A DNA stretch of 64,000 nt from CAWHNT01 sp963830775 (GCA_963830775.1 CAWHNT010000031.1:1-64000); one strand, 5' to 3'; shown: positions 16,627 through 25,165, counted from the stretch's first letter. The notes: generated by a model not told the origin, from the letters alone. Numbers and translations: made by a program.

Positions 16627-18171
16627 ATGTCAGCTCAAGGTCCCTTCAGCCTGTCGCGCCGCGGCTTCGCGCATACGGCAGCCCTGGCCGCCAGTGCCGC
16701 CATGCTGCCGGGCAGCCTTGCCGGGCTGCGCGCGGCCGAGCCCAAGAAGGGCGGGCACCTGAAGCTCGGGATCGACGGGGCGGGCTCGCAGGACAGCCTC
16801 GACCCGGCGTCCTACACCGCCACCTACATGCAGGCGGTCGGCTACCATTACGGCAACTGCCTGGTCGAGCTCGACGAGAAGAACCAGCTCGTGCCCGAGC
16901 TGGCCCAGAGCTGGGAGCCCAGCGACGACGCCACCAAGTGGGTCCTGAAGCTGCGCCAGGGCGTGCAGTTCCACAACGGCAAGGAGATGACGGCCGAGGA
17001 CGTGGTGGCCTCGCTCAACCATCACCGCACCGAGGATTCCAAGTCGGCGGCCAAGGTCTACCTCTCGGTCTTCAGCGACATCAAGGCCACCGACAAGAAC
17101 GAGGTCACGCTCACCTTGCCGTCCGGCAATGCCGACGTGCCCTACATCCTGGCCGACTATCACCTCCTGATCATGCCGGCGGACGCCGACCCCGCCTCGG
17201 CCATCGGCACCGGCCCCTACATGAAGGAGGCCTTCGAGCCCGGCGTGCGCTTCTTGAGCAAGCGCAACCCGAACTACTGGAAGGAGGGCCGCGCCCACGC
17301 CAACTCGGTCGAGCAGCTCGCGATCAACGACCAGGCGGCGCGCACCAACGCCCTGCAGACGAGCTCGGTCCACTTCATCAACCGCCTCGACCCCAAGACC
17401 GTCTCGCTCCTGAAGCGGGTCAAGGGCGTGCAGGTGGTCGATGTGCCCAGCGCCGGGCACTACGAGTTCATCATGCGCTGCGACACGGCCCCCTTCGACA
17501 ACAAGGACCTGCGCCTCGCCCTCAAGTACGGCATCGACCGCGAGGACCTGGTCAAGCGCCTGCTCCTGGGATTCGGCAAGGTCGGCAACGACCATCCGGT
17601 GGCATCCTTCGACCCCTTCTTCGCCAGCGACCTGCCGCAGCGGCCCTACGACCCCGACAAGGCCAAGTTCCACTTCGAGAAGTCCGGCCTGGGCGGCCCC
17701 GTCCCGATGCAGATCGCGGATGCCGCCTTCACCGGTGCCACCGACGCCGCCACCATCTACGCCGAGCACCTCTCCAAGGCCGGCATCCAGCTCGACCTGC
17801 AGCGTGTCCCCAGCGACGGCTACTGGGACGATGTCTGGATGAAGAAGCCCTTCTGCGGCTCCTACTGGGGCGGCCGGCCCACGGCCGACCTCATGCTCTC
17901 GGTCGCCTACGCCTCGACCGCCGCCTGGAACGAGACCTTCTGGAAGCGCCCCGAGTTCGACAAGATCCTGGTCGAAGCCCGCGCCGAGCTCGACCCCGCC
18001 AAACGCAAGATGATGTATCACGATCTCCAGCTCATGATCCACGACGACGGCGGTGCGGTCATCCCGATGTTCAACAACTTCATCTTCGGGATGCGGGACA
18101 ATGTCGCCGGGCTGGTGCCGTCGCCGGTGCTGACCGGACTCAGGTGTGCGGAGCAGCTTTACTTTACCTGA
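16627..18171 (+). CDS. Family 5 (peptide/nickel-type) ABC transporter substrate-binding protein
   Basis: Periplasmic solute receptor of 514 residues. The N-terminus has a twin-arginine signal, SRRGFAHTAALAASAAMLPG, so it is probably Tat-exported. The SBP_bac_5 fold is shown by LVPELAQSWEPSDDATKWVL, FHNGKEMTAEDVVASLNHH, GTGPYMKEAFEPGVRF and LRLALKYGIDREDLVKRLLL, with the C-terminal lobe ending in the YHDLQLMIHDDGG region. Such proteins bind oligopeptides or similar solutes. No permease or ATPase genes follow; it sits alone between RTX copies B and C, which face it. Confidence 0.9.
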   Translation: MSAQGPFSLSRRGFAHTAALAASAAMLPGSLAGLRAAEPKKGGHLKLGIDGAGSQDSLDPASYTATYMQAVGYHYGNCLVELDEKNQLVPELAQSWEPSDDATKWVLKLRQGVQFHNGKEMTAEDVVASLNHHRTEDSKSAAKVYLSVFSDIKATDKNEVTLTLPSGNADVPYILADYHLLIMPADADPASAIGTGPYMKEAFEPGVRFLSKRNPNYWKEGRAHANSVEQLAINDQAARTNALQTSSVHFINRLDPKTVSLLKRVKGVQVVDVPSAGHYEFIMRCDTAPFDNKDLRLALKYGIDREDLVKRLLLGFGKVGNDHPVASFDPFFASDLPQRPYDPDKAKFHFEKSGLGGPVPMQIADAAFTGATDAATIYAEHLSKAGIQLDLQRVPSDGYWDDVWMKKPFCGSYWGGRPTADLMLSVAYASTAAWNETFWKRPEFDKILVEARAELDPAKRKMMYHDLQLMIHDDGGAVIPMFNNFIFGMRDNVAGLVPSPVLTGLRCAEQLYFT

Positions 18172-18182
18172 TCGATCTACGG

Positions 18183-18233
18183 CTAGCCGTTGCGGCCGGC
18201 CCGGCTTTCGCCGGTGCCGGCCCAAGCGGCTAG
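18183..18233. terminator. Bidirectional hairpin terminator
   Basis: A long imperfect hairpin, CTAGCCGTTG...CCGGC-TTTC-GCCGG...CAAGCGGCTAG, spans the short gap between the convergent binding-protein gene and RTX copy C and could stop transcription from both sides. Confidence 0.6.
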
Positions 18234-18537
18234 AGCGAGAAGTCCGTACCCAGCAACGGCTGGTCGAAGTTCTTCAGCTCGATCTGGAAGGTGGTCCCGC
18301 CGGTGTCGGCGACCACGATCGTGCTGGTGCCCGACTTGAAGTAGCTGACCTCGCCGATATCCGGGTTGCTGGTGCTGGCGACCAACGTGAAGGCCTGGTT
18401 GCCGGCTTGGTTGGTGTTGGCGTCGATTGGCGACAGGTCGATCTTGTCCTGACCTTGTACGAAGTTCCTGATCAGGTCACGGCCTGAGCCGGATACCGTA
18501 TGGCCCTGCTCGAAGCGGAAAGTGTCGTTGCTCTGAG
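18230..18537 (-). pseudogene. RTX-like protein copy C, C-terminal fragment
   Basis: Last third of an RTX-family gene: SNDTFRFEQGHTVSGSGRDL, QDKIDLSPIDANTNQAGNQA, then the conserved end LKNFDQPLLGTDFSL. The frame is broken at 18537 by the insertion 18538-20667; the next codons are at 20673. Fragments at 18230-18537, 20673-21081 and 23311-23325 sum to exactly 732 nt, the length of intact copy B. Confidence 0.85.
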
Positions 18538-18552
18538 CTCGACTTTGGCCAT

Positions 18553-19902
18553 TCAGGCCGGGTAGCAGGCGGCCAGGACGAGCTGCTCCAGCATCGCGCG
18601 GGGGATTTCGGCGACCTCCCCGCGGCTCGGTGAGGTGGTGAAAGTCGTCGAGGTCCAGAGGCGGTAGCGCACGGCGGCGAGCGCGTCGCTGAAGGTGGGC
18701 CGGGGCTTGGGATACCAGGCGGCGCTTCGGGGTCGGACACCGCCGCGCGTCGCCCCGGCCCAGAGCGTCACCAGCGAGAACAAGCCGAGCAGCGCCGGCG
18801 TGGTCCGCGCGATCGCCAGGTCCGACCATTGGCGTTGCGTCTCCACCCCGAGGTGCCGGCGCACCTCGGCGAACGTCACCTCGACCGACCACCGCCGCAC
18901 GAACCAGCGCAGCACGTCGAGCGGATCGGCGTCCGGGTCGGTGCAGAGAAAGCCTTGCGGCTCGAACTCGCCCGCGACGTCCCGCACCAGGAGCCAGCGG
19001 ATCGGCACCCGCTTGCCCGGGTGATGCCAAAGCGCCGTGCCTGAGACGAGCTCGATCCGCCGCTCGGTCCGGCCGTACCAGCCCGCGACCGTGACCCGCC
19101 GCCAGCGGGTGCCCGGATCGGCCAGGCGCTCGGCCAGGGTGGGCTGGCGCGCGCCCAACACCCGCGGCCGGCCGCGGGTGCCCGGCCGGCGCGGTGAGGG
19201 CGGGTCGAACAGCCGGGCGTCGAGCCGGAGCCGTGTAATCATGGTGAGGCGGCGGCAGACGGCCGCGAGCAGCTCGATGGCAGCGTAGCTGCTGTCGGCG
19301 ACCGCGATCAGCCGCCGCTCGGGCAGCCAGCGGGCGACCAGGAGAAGGAGCTGGCGCGCCCGGTCGGTCAGCTTCTTGTGGCGGCAGCCCCGGCTATGGG
19401 CGAAGCGCTCCGAAGGGGCGAGCGCGGTCAGGAACGGCAAGGCCCAGACGCGGCCGGCCCAGGGGATCGGGGCGAGCAGCATGACGGAGATCCAGCGCAG
19501 CCCGCTGGCCTTGACGAAGTGGCCGCGGCTGGAACGGACCGGGTCGCGGTAGATGCCGCGCGCTCTGATCGTCGGGCCCCAGCGCCGCTCGATGGTCTCG
19601 TCGATGCCGATCACCACCGGCCCGTCCGCACCGAAGGTGGCGAGCAGAAGGCACAGCAGGCGCTTGGCGGCGGTGCGCCCCGACCAGCGGTTCCGGTTGA
19701 GCACGCGGTGGTAGTTGGTGAAGGTCGGGGCCTGCCCGAGCCCCGTGACCCGCAGCATCGCCGCGACCGTGCGGCGGCCGGGCGCGAGGACGGCGCCGGC
19801 GATCAGGATGAGGGCGTTGCGCCAGGTGGGTCGGGTGAGGCCGGCCAGGAACGGCCGCAGCCAAGCGGCCAGGGGCTCTGGGGGGTGGGGCTGGACGGTC
19901 AT
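18553..19902 (-). CDS. DDE transposase, IS701/IS4-like
   Basis: Transposase of 449 residues. The catalytic triad is plausibly in VVIGIDETIERRWG (first Asp), LIAVADSSYAAIELLAAV (second Asp) and WSVEVTFAEVRRHLGVE (Glu, with the Y/W-x-IE-type region). SRGHFVKASGLRWISVMLL follows the first Asp as in DDE_5-type transposases. ATG at 19902 begins MTVQPHPPEPLAAWLRPFLA, the typical N-terminus; longer in-frame reading runs antisense through the passenger gene. The reading frame is uninterrupted. Confidence 0.85.
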   Translation of the reverse strand: MTVQPHPPEPLAAWLRPFLAGLTRPTWRNALILIAGAVLAPGRRTVAAMLRVTGLGQAPTFTNYHRVLNRNRWSGRTAAKRLLCLLLATFGADGPVVIGIDETIERRWGPTIRARGIYRDPVRSSRGHFVKASGLRWISVMLLAPIPWAGRVWALPFLTALAPSERFAHSRGCRHKKLTDRARQLLLLVARWLPERRLIAVADSSYAAIELLAAVCRRLTMITRLRLDARLFDPPSPRRPGTRGRPRVLGARQPTLAERLADPGTRWRRVTVAGWYGRTERRIELVSGTALWHHPGKRVPIRWLLVRDVAGEFEPQGFLCTDPDADPLDVLRWFVRRWSVEVTFAEVRRHLGVETQRQWSDLAIARTTPALLGLFSLVTLWAGATRGGVRPRSAAWYPKPRPTFSDALAAVRYRLWTSTTFTTSPSRGEVAEIPRAMLEQLVLAACYPA

Positions 19903-19949
19903 GGCCTTCGTCTCGCAAGGTCCGCCGGAGCAGACGCGGGGAGGTCGCA

Positions 19950-20620
19950 TGGCCGAGATGAGCCGCGAGGAGGTCCTGACCCGGTACCGCCACCTGCGGG
20001 CCATCAGCACACGACACCACACGGAAGCGATGAACTTCTTCTCCCGGCCCGCCCTCCTGGAGCAGGCGCGCCACCTCGGGCTCGCGGTAGGCGAGACCCT
20101 GGCCGCCGAGAGTTTCGACGAGCTGACGCTCGCGTTCGACCTGGCGATCCACACCGCCCGACCGGACCACACGCGGGCGGTCGACCGCTACGCCGGGGCG
20201 GCGCAGCTCCAGCCCGGCTCGGATGAGGCCCTGGTCCTGGAGGCGATGCGCCAGGCGCGCTTCTCGCTCTGGCGGGTGGAGCGCCGACACGAGGTGGTCG
20301 GGCTGGTCGTCCGGGATCTGCTGCGCCAGGACGAGGTCTGGCTGGTCGACGAGGCGCTGGAGCGGAGCGCGCCCGAGGGCATGGTGGCGGCCATGCGGCT
20401 GTGCACGCCCGACGCCTTCGCCATGACGTGTGGCGTCATCGTGCCGGTCGACCGTGGGCTGATCGAGGAGGTCCTGGCCGAGGTGCTGCTGCGGGTGCGT
20501 GGCTCGCCGGACCGGGTGGCCAACGATCGCCGGTTCGCGACAGCGGTCTACCGCACGGCGGTGGCAAGGGGGCTGATGGCGCGGGTCGGCTTCGAGGAGG
20601 CACCGCTCCCGACCGGCTGA
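19950..20620 (+). CDS. Unknown passenger gene of the IS701/IS4-like element
   Basis: Protein of 223 residues inside the insertion sequence, divergent from the transposase with a 47-nt gap. It is Arg/Leu-rich and probably all-helical, with no signal peptide or membrane helices. Segments such as RYRHLRAISTRHHTEAMNFF and SLWRVERRHEVVGLVVRDLL match no family I can name with confidence. Because it lies between the transposase and the right terminal repeat it is carried by the element. It could be a transposition accessory protein or cargo. Confidence 0.65.
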
Positions 20621-20667
20621 CCATCGGCCCTTGGTCCTCCAGCCGGCCCAAAATGGCCAAAGTCGAG

Positions 20668-21081
20668 CTGAGGACCACCGATCAGCGTGTCCTTGTTCAG
20701 GCCGCCCTCGAGCGTGGTCGAGGTCTCGCTCTGGCTTATCAGCGTGTCCTGGCCAGCACCGCCATCGGCGAAGCATGGCTCCTGGTAGACGATGCAGGTG
20801 ATCGTGTCGTTGCCACCGTTACCGTACCCGGCGCCACCAAGATCATCGCCGCCGCGCATGACGATCGTGTCGTTGCCCGGCCCGCCATAGGCCACCTGCC
20901 CACTGATATCGATCTTGCTGATGATCTGGTCATCGCCCGGCCCGCCGTAGACCGTGATCCGGGTGACATCGTTCTCGACGTCGTAGAAGAGCTTCTGGAT
21001 GGTGATCTTGTCGTTGCCCTTGAGGGCCAGGATCACGTCGAACTTGCCATCGGTGGTATAGGTATCGTTCCCGTCCGTAAG
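20668..21081 (-). pseudogene. RTX-like protein copy C, central fragment
   Basis: Middle of copy C: TDGNDTYTTDGKFDVILALK, KITIQKLFYDVENDVTRITV, then YGGPGDDQII, YGGPGNDTIVMRGGDD and EGGLNKDTLIGGP. The 5' side is interrupted at 21082 by the IS66 element (target duplication TCCGTAAG) and the 3' side at 20667 by the IS701/IS4-like element. Codons 20668-20672 are the duplicated target. Confidence 0.85.
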
Positions 21082-21187
21082 GTAATTGCTCACCCCAGCC
21101 CGGCAGCCTGACCGGCCTCGGTCGTGCCCGGCGCTCACGCCGCTGATTTCGGTTGCCTCGGAAGGCGGTTTGTGACGCAACGCTTGC

Positions 21188-22630
21188 ATGGCCGCACCCG
21201 TCGACAAGTCCGCCCTTTCCTGGTCCGAGGTGGCAATGCCGATCGCGGCGCTGCTGGCTCGGATCGAGAGGCTCGTGGCTCATGTCGCAGCCCTGGGGGT
21301 CGAGAATGCCGCCTTGAAGGTGCGCGTCGGCATGCTCGAGGCGGAGAACGCTGCTCTGAAGGCCGACAACGCGGTGTTGCGGGAGAAGCTGGGGCGACCC
21401 CTCAAGACGCCGGACAATTCCGGCATCCCGCCCTCGCAAGGGCACAAGGCGAACGGTGCGACCGGGGCGAGGCGCAAGGGCAAGGTCCACGCGGGGGCGC
21501 ACCGCCCGCTGCATCCCGAGCCGACCCAGCGGCGCGACGTGTTCGTGGAGCGCTGCCCGCACTGCTGGGCGGCGCTGGCGGCGGCAAGCCAGGCCCCGCT
21601 CCAGGCTTACGACCGGATTGACATTCCCCGGATCACGCCGGACGTCACCCGGGTGACGCTCTACGGCGGCGCCTGCCCCTGCTGCCACGGGCGGTTCAAG
21701 GCGGCGCCGCCCGCCGGGCTCGAGCCGGGCTCGCCGTTCGGGCCGAACCTGCGCGCCCTCGTCCTCTACCTGCGCTTCGGCCAAGCGATCCCGTTCGCGC
21801 GCCTGGCGCGGCTGCTGGCCGACCTGTTCGGGCTCGCCGTCAGCGAAGGCGCGTTGGCCGGCATGCTGGCCGACAGCGCGCCGGCGTTCGCGGTCCAGGC
21901 GGGCGACATCCGCCGTCGCCTGCTGTCCGGCACCGTCCTGCAATCGGACGAGACCTCGGTGCGGGTCGGCCACCGGACCTTCTGGGCCTGGGTCTTCCAT
22001 CACGGCGACAGCGCCTGCTTCGTCATCCGTCCCTCGCGCGGCAAGGCGGTGGTTGCGGCGTTCCTCGGCGACGTCCGTCCCGCCTTCTGGGTCTCCGACC
22101 GCCTCGCGGCGCAGATGGGCTGGGCGGCCAAGGAGCACCAGGTCTGCCTCGCCCACCTGCTGCGCGACGTCCGGTACGCACTCGAGGCCGGCGACGACGC
22201 CTTGGCCCCCCGGCTCACGGCCTTGCTGAAGCGGGCCATCCGCATCGGGCGGCGCCGCCCGGAGCTGGCGGACGCTACCCTCGCCGCCTACCACGCCCGC
22301 CTCCAGGCCGGGATCGACGCCCTGCTGGGGATCGTTCCCGTCACCGAGGCGGGGCGAAAACTCCGGCGCATCGTCAAGCGCTTTCGGCAGAACCTGCTCG
22401 TCTTCGTCACCAATCGCGCTGTCCCGCCGACCAACAACGGCTCCGAGCAGGCCCTGCGCCCCTGCGTCGTCTTCCGCAAGGTCACCAACTGCTTCCGCTC
22501 GGAATGGGGCGCCGCCCTCTACGCCGACGTCAGGTTGGTCCTCGAGACCGCGCGACGACGAGGCGTCGCTATCCTCGACGCCGTCCGCCTCACCCTCGAC
22601 GGGATGCCGCTGCCCGTTGCCGTTGCGTAG
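21188..22630 (+). CDS. tnpC: IS66-family transposase (TnpC)
   Basis: Transposase of 480 residues. An N-terminal leucine-zipper-like coiled coil (residues 20-70, ENAALKVRVGMLEAENAALK) is followed by the basic linker KTPDNSGIPPSQGHKANG, a zinc-binding CPHC/CPCC region, and the DDE domain: SGTVLQSDETSVRVGHRTFW (first Asp), FWVSDRLAAQMGWAAKEHQV (second Asp) and PPTNNGSEQALRPCVVFRKV (Glu). Frame intact. Confidence 0.93.
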   Translation: MAAPVDKSALSWSEVAMPIAALLARIERLVAHVAALGVENAALKVRVGMLEAENAALKADNAVLREKLGRPLKTPDNSGIPPSQGHKANGATGARRKGKVHAGAHRPLHPEPTQRRDVFVERCPHCWAALAAASQAPLQAYDRIDIPRITPDVTRVTLYGGACPCCHGRFKAAPPAGLEPGSPFGPNLRALVLYLRFGQAIPFARLARLLADLFGLAVSEGALAGMLADSAPAFAVQAGDIRRRLLSGTVLQSDETSVRVGHRTFWAWVFHHGDSACFVIRPSRGKAVVAAFLGDVRPAFWVSDRLAAQMGWAAKEHQVCLAHLLRDVRYALEAGDDALAPRLTALLKRAIRIGRRRPELADATLAAYHARLQAGIDALLGIVPVTEAGRKLRRIVKRFRQNLLVFVTNRAVPPTNNGSEQALRPCVVFRKVTNCFRSEWGAALYADVRLVLETARRRGVAILDAVRLTLDGMPLPVAVA

Positions 22631-22651
22631 CTCACCTCTCGAGGCCCGAGC

Positions 22652-23221
22652 ATGGCCAAGGCCACCCGCCAAACGGACAGCATCGTCAGTCTGAAGGTGA
22701 CGCTTCGGGACGTCCGGCCGCCGATCTGGCGCCGCCTCTTGGTGCCGGCCAGGATGACGCTGGGCGACCTCCACCATGTCATCCAGGCGGCGATGGGCTG
22801 GGAGGACGCCCACCTGCACGTCTTCGACATCGCTGGCCGGCAGTACGGCGATCCGCACGAGGTCGACGATGCGGCCGACGAGGCGCGGCTGACGGTGGGC
22901 GGGGTGCTGCGATCGGGCGTCTCCCGCTTCAGCTACACCTACGACTTCGGCGACGACTGGGAGCATTCGATCGTGATCGAGGGCAAGCGGCCGCCGGTCG
23001 ATGGTTACGCTTACCCCGCCTGCGTCGCCGGACGGCGGAACTGCCCGCCGGAGGACTGCGGCGGTGGCTGGGGCTACCAGGAGCTGCTCGCCGTCCTGAG
23101 CGATCCCGCGCACCCCAGACGCCACGAATGGCTCGAGATGCTCGGCGACGACTTCGATCCGGAAGCCTTCACCGTCGAAGCGGCTGACGCCCGTGTCGCG
23201 GCCCGGTTCGGCCGAGGGTAA
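22652..23221 (+). CDS. Plasmid pRiA4b ORF-3 family protein (IS66 passenger)
   Basis: Protein of 189 residues matching the pRiA4b ORF-3 family: VTLRDVRPPIWRRLLVPARM, TLGDLHHVIQAAMGWEDAHL, YTYDFGDDWEHSIVIEG and the Cys-containing CVAGRRNCPPEDCGGGWGY. The family is often carried by transposable elements, but its activity is not established. It starts 21 nt after the transposase stop inside the same IS, so it is probably co-transcribed. Confidence 0.9.
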   Translation: MAKATRQTDSIVSLKVTLRDVRPPIWRRLLVPARMTLGDLHHVIQAAMGWEDAHLHVFDIAGRQYGDPHEVDDAADEARLTVGGVLRSGVSRFSYTYDFGDDWEHSIVIEGKRPPVDGYAYPACVAGRRNCPPEDCGGGWGYQELLAVLSDPAHPRRHEWLEMLGDDFDPEAFTVEAADARVAARFGRG

Positions 23222-23302
23222 GGAGCCGCCGGCGCCGAGCCCGAGGTCAGGCCCTCGGCGCCCGCACCGTCACGGCCCTCACGGAGAGAGGTGAGCAATT
23301 AC

Positions 23303-23325
23303 TCCGTAAGGCGCTTCGTTGGCAT
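23303..23325 (-). pseudogene. RTX-like protein copy C, N-terminal stub
   Basis: ATG at 23325 encodes MPTKRL, then reaches the target duplication and the IS66 end. An alternative start nine nucleotides upstream would add MLT. Upstream on the minus strand is the leader shared with copy D, including the stem ATGGCCC...GGGCCAT (23354-23374). Confidence 0.8.
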
Positions 23326-23498
23326 GGTCAGCATCCCCGAGCTTATCTTGTATGATGGCCCAAAAGCCGGGCCATATTGCACCATAATGGAACTTGCGTG
23401 ACGGGTCTGTAAGGGATCTCTACATTTTGTGTGGGTTGCTTAGTCGTTCCGACTCCGGACCAACTGTTTTGCTCCCGCGTCGAGTTAATCCTGAAGCC
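23311..23498. repeat. Direct repeat unit R1 (RTX 5' leader), left copy
   Basis: Near-identical to 24924-25110; differences include one extra base (GGATCTCTACAT against GGATCTTACAT). It covers the first codons and leader of the RTX gene. Homology resumes at 23933-23980 after a 434-bp interruption, matching 25114-25161. Confidence 0.85.
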
Positions 23499-23501
23499 TA
23501 A

Positions 23502-23929
23502 GGCCCGAGTTTGCGGCCGATAGGCATATTTGGGCTGACTGTGGACGGCAGCCACGTTGAAAGCAAAGGACTTTTCGGTCCAATTGGAGATATTTCGGCC
23601 GAAAAGGTCGTGGGCACACGAATCGCGGCCAAACCCTTGCCGCTACCGGTACGACACGAGGTATCCGTGGGCGGGCGGTGCAGGCGGATGGCCGGCTTTG
23701 CCGCGTACCAGAGAGTTGATCGTCCCTATTCTTTGCTCGCTCAGAACGAGGGCTCCGTCACCGACCAGACCGAAAAAGCCTTTGTTTTCAGGGCCGAGAC
23801 GGAAATCAGCTGGCGACCTTTCCCGACCAAGGCCGGAGCGCCTGGTAGGCACACGCCTTCCAGGCCCCTTTGTAACATCCTGAAATAGCACCGTAATTTC
23901 AAGCCGTTGCCCACAGACCGCAAACCGGG
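23502..23929. mobile_element. Candidate MITE-like non-autonomous insertion (~428 bp)
   Basis: This block is absent from the homologous position in the second copy of the repeat (junction at 25110-25114). Its ends are inverted repeats, CCCGAGTTTGCGG at 23504-23516 and CCGCAAACCGGG at 23918-23929, and TAA occurs at both edges (23499-23501 and 23930-23932) where the other copy has AAA. It has no convincing gene; the open frames inside (for example 23511-23888 plus) resemble nothing I recognise. It is best explained as a small transposed element. Confidence 0.6.
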
Positions 23930-23986
23930 TAAGGGCGGCCGCCTTGTATCCTAAGCAGAGGTCAGGATGGACGGACAAGATGATCG

Positions 23987-24762
23987 CAGGGTTTTAGGAG
24001 AGCGTAGATCGCCCATATGGGTCGGCGTTGGGACGGCCGGCGGAGCGGGGCGATGGGGCTGCGGTGCAAGCGGTGCGGGAGCGGGGAGCACGTCAAGAAC
24101 GGCTTCATGAAGGGTCTGCAGCGCTACCGCTGCAAGGCCTGCGGGCTGAACTTCACCGACACCCCGCCCCGCGGGATGCCGCTGCGGGTCAAGGTCACCG
24201 CCGTGCTCCTCTACCTGAGCGGGCTGTCGATGAACCGCACCGCCAAGCTGCTGGGCGTCTCAACCCCCAGCGTGATGGCCTGGATCGAGCAGTTCGCCGA
24301 GGCCTTCGCCCAGAAACCGGAGCCTGAGGGCCGCGCCGTGGTGGTCGAGCTGGACGAGATGTGGCACTTCCTAAAAAAAAGCGGAATAAGCTCTGGATCT
24401 GGAAGGCTCGGGATCGTGCTTCAGGCCGAGTGGTTGACTGGGAATGCGGGGGCCGTGACGCCGGTACCCTGAGCCGACTACTCGAACGTGTGGAGCGCTG
24501 GAAGCCGCGTCTCTACTGCACGGATGATTGGGCAGCCTACGGCGAGCTGATTCGCAGGGACGGCTGTTCGTCGGCAAGGAAGAGACCCACGGCATCGAGC
24601 GCGACCACTCCCGCCAGCGGCACTGGCTGGCACGGTTCCGCCGCCGCACCTGCGTGGTCTCCAGGGCCAAGCGCATGGTGGATGCCTCTATCGCGCTGTT
24701 CGTCCGCTTCGGCGATAGTGCCGGGATCAGTGAACTCCTATCTATGCTGGCCTAATACCCTG
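23987..24762 (+). mobile_element. IS1-like insertion sequence (about 776 bp)
   Basis: The left end CAGGGTTTTAGG (23987) pairs with the right end CCTAATACCCTG (to 24762). ATGATCG precedes the left end and recurs five bases beyond the right end (24768-24774), so the target duplication is probably 7-8 bp and the true right terminus may extend to 24767. Size and two-frame transposase organisation fit the IS1 family. Confidence 0.75.
24053..24755 (+). pseudogene. IS1-family transposase (InsA-InsB' fusion), inactivated
   Basis: The InsA part begins MGLRCKRCGSGEHVKNGFMK with zinc-finger cysteines (CKRCG, CKACG) and an HTH at GLSMNRTAKLLGVSTPSVMA, and reaches VVVELDEMWHFLKK. Eight adenines (24373-24380) provide the expected -1 programmed frameshift into InsB' (KKKRNKLWIWKARDRASGRV, YCTDDWAAYGELI). 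A second frame break near 24551, equivalent to one missing base, separates this from QGRLFVGKEETHGIERDHS and RRTCVVSRAKRMVDASIALF. The A8 shift is normal for the family; the second break is inactivating. Confidence 0.8.
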
Positions 24763-24830
24763 TCTGAATGATCGTACCCTGCTTGCTGAGCTCAAGGGTA
24801 GTGTTGTCAGCCAAGCCGAGGCAGAGAAAC

Positions 24831-24938
24831 TCACTTCGTGAGACTGATCTTGTCGTTGCCCTTGAGGGCCAGGATCACGTCGAACTTGCCATCGGTGGTA
24901 TAGGTATCGTTCCCGTCCGTAAGGCGCTTCGTTGGCAT
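24831..24938 (-). pseudogene. RTX-like protein copy D, 5' remnant
   Basis: ATG at 24938 encodes MPTKRLTDGNDTYTTDGKFD then VILALKGNDKI, identical to copy C, before homology ends at 24845 and a stop follows at 24831. It is the product of a duplication that copied only the 5' part of copy C and its leader. Confidence 0.8.
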
Positions 24939-25110
24939 GGTCAGCATCCCCGAGCTTATCTTGTATGATGGCCCAAAAGCCGGGCCATATTGCACCATAA
25001 TGGAACTTGCGTGACGGGTCTGTAAGGGATCTTACATTTTGTGCGGGTTGCTTAGTCGTTCCGACTCCGGACCAGCCGTTTTGCTCCCGCGTCGAGTTAA
25101 TCCTGAAGCC
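24924..25110. repeat. Direct repeat unit R1, right copy
   Basis: Partner of 23311-23498. With copy D codons it forms a duplicated block, about 24845-25161. Both sides also carry CTTGCTGAGCTCAAGGG (24782-24798 and 25174-25190), marking the extent of the duplication. Confidence 0.85.
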
Positions 25111-25165
25111 AAAGGGCGGCCACCTCGTACTCTAAGCAGAAGACAGGATGGACGGACAAGATGAC

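Larger units (their letters stand above)
18538..20667 (-). mobile_element. IS701/IS4-like insertion sequence with passenger gene (2130 bp)
   Basis: The ends are inverted repeats: CTCGACTTTGGCCATT at the left and the same sequence read inward from the right (AATGGCCAAAGTCGAG at 20652-20667). CTGAG flanks both sides (18533-18537 and 20668-20672) as a 5-bp target duplication inside RTX copy C. It contains a DDE transposase and a divergent second gene. The family assignment is tentative because the target-duplication length is not diagnostic. Confidence 0.85.
21082..23302 (+). mobile_element. IS66-family insertion sequence with pRiA4b ORF-3 passenger (2221 bp)
   Basis: The ends GTAATTGCTCACC (21082) and GGTGAGCAATTAC (to 23302) are inverted repeats beginning GTAA, typical of IS66. 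A perfect 8-bp target duplication TCCGTAAG flanks it (21074-21081 and 23303-23310), also an IS66 hallmark. It is inserted six codons into RTX copy C. It carries a transposase and a pRiA4b ORF-3-family gene and lacks the TnpA/TnpB accessory genes of classical IS66. Confidence 0.93.

Noticed and set aside
20930..23125. 731-codon minus-strand frame across the IS66 element
   Set aside because: Antisense of tnpC and its passenger; continuity results from GC bias.
24373..24380. A8 run in the IS1-like transposase as a sequencing error
   Set aside because: A -1 programmed frameshift on an A-rich slippery site is the normal expression mode of IS1-family InsAB'.
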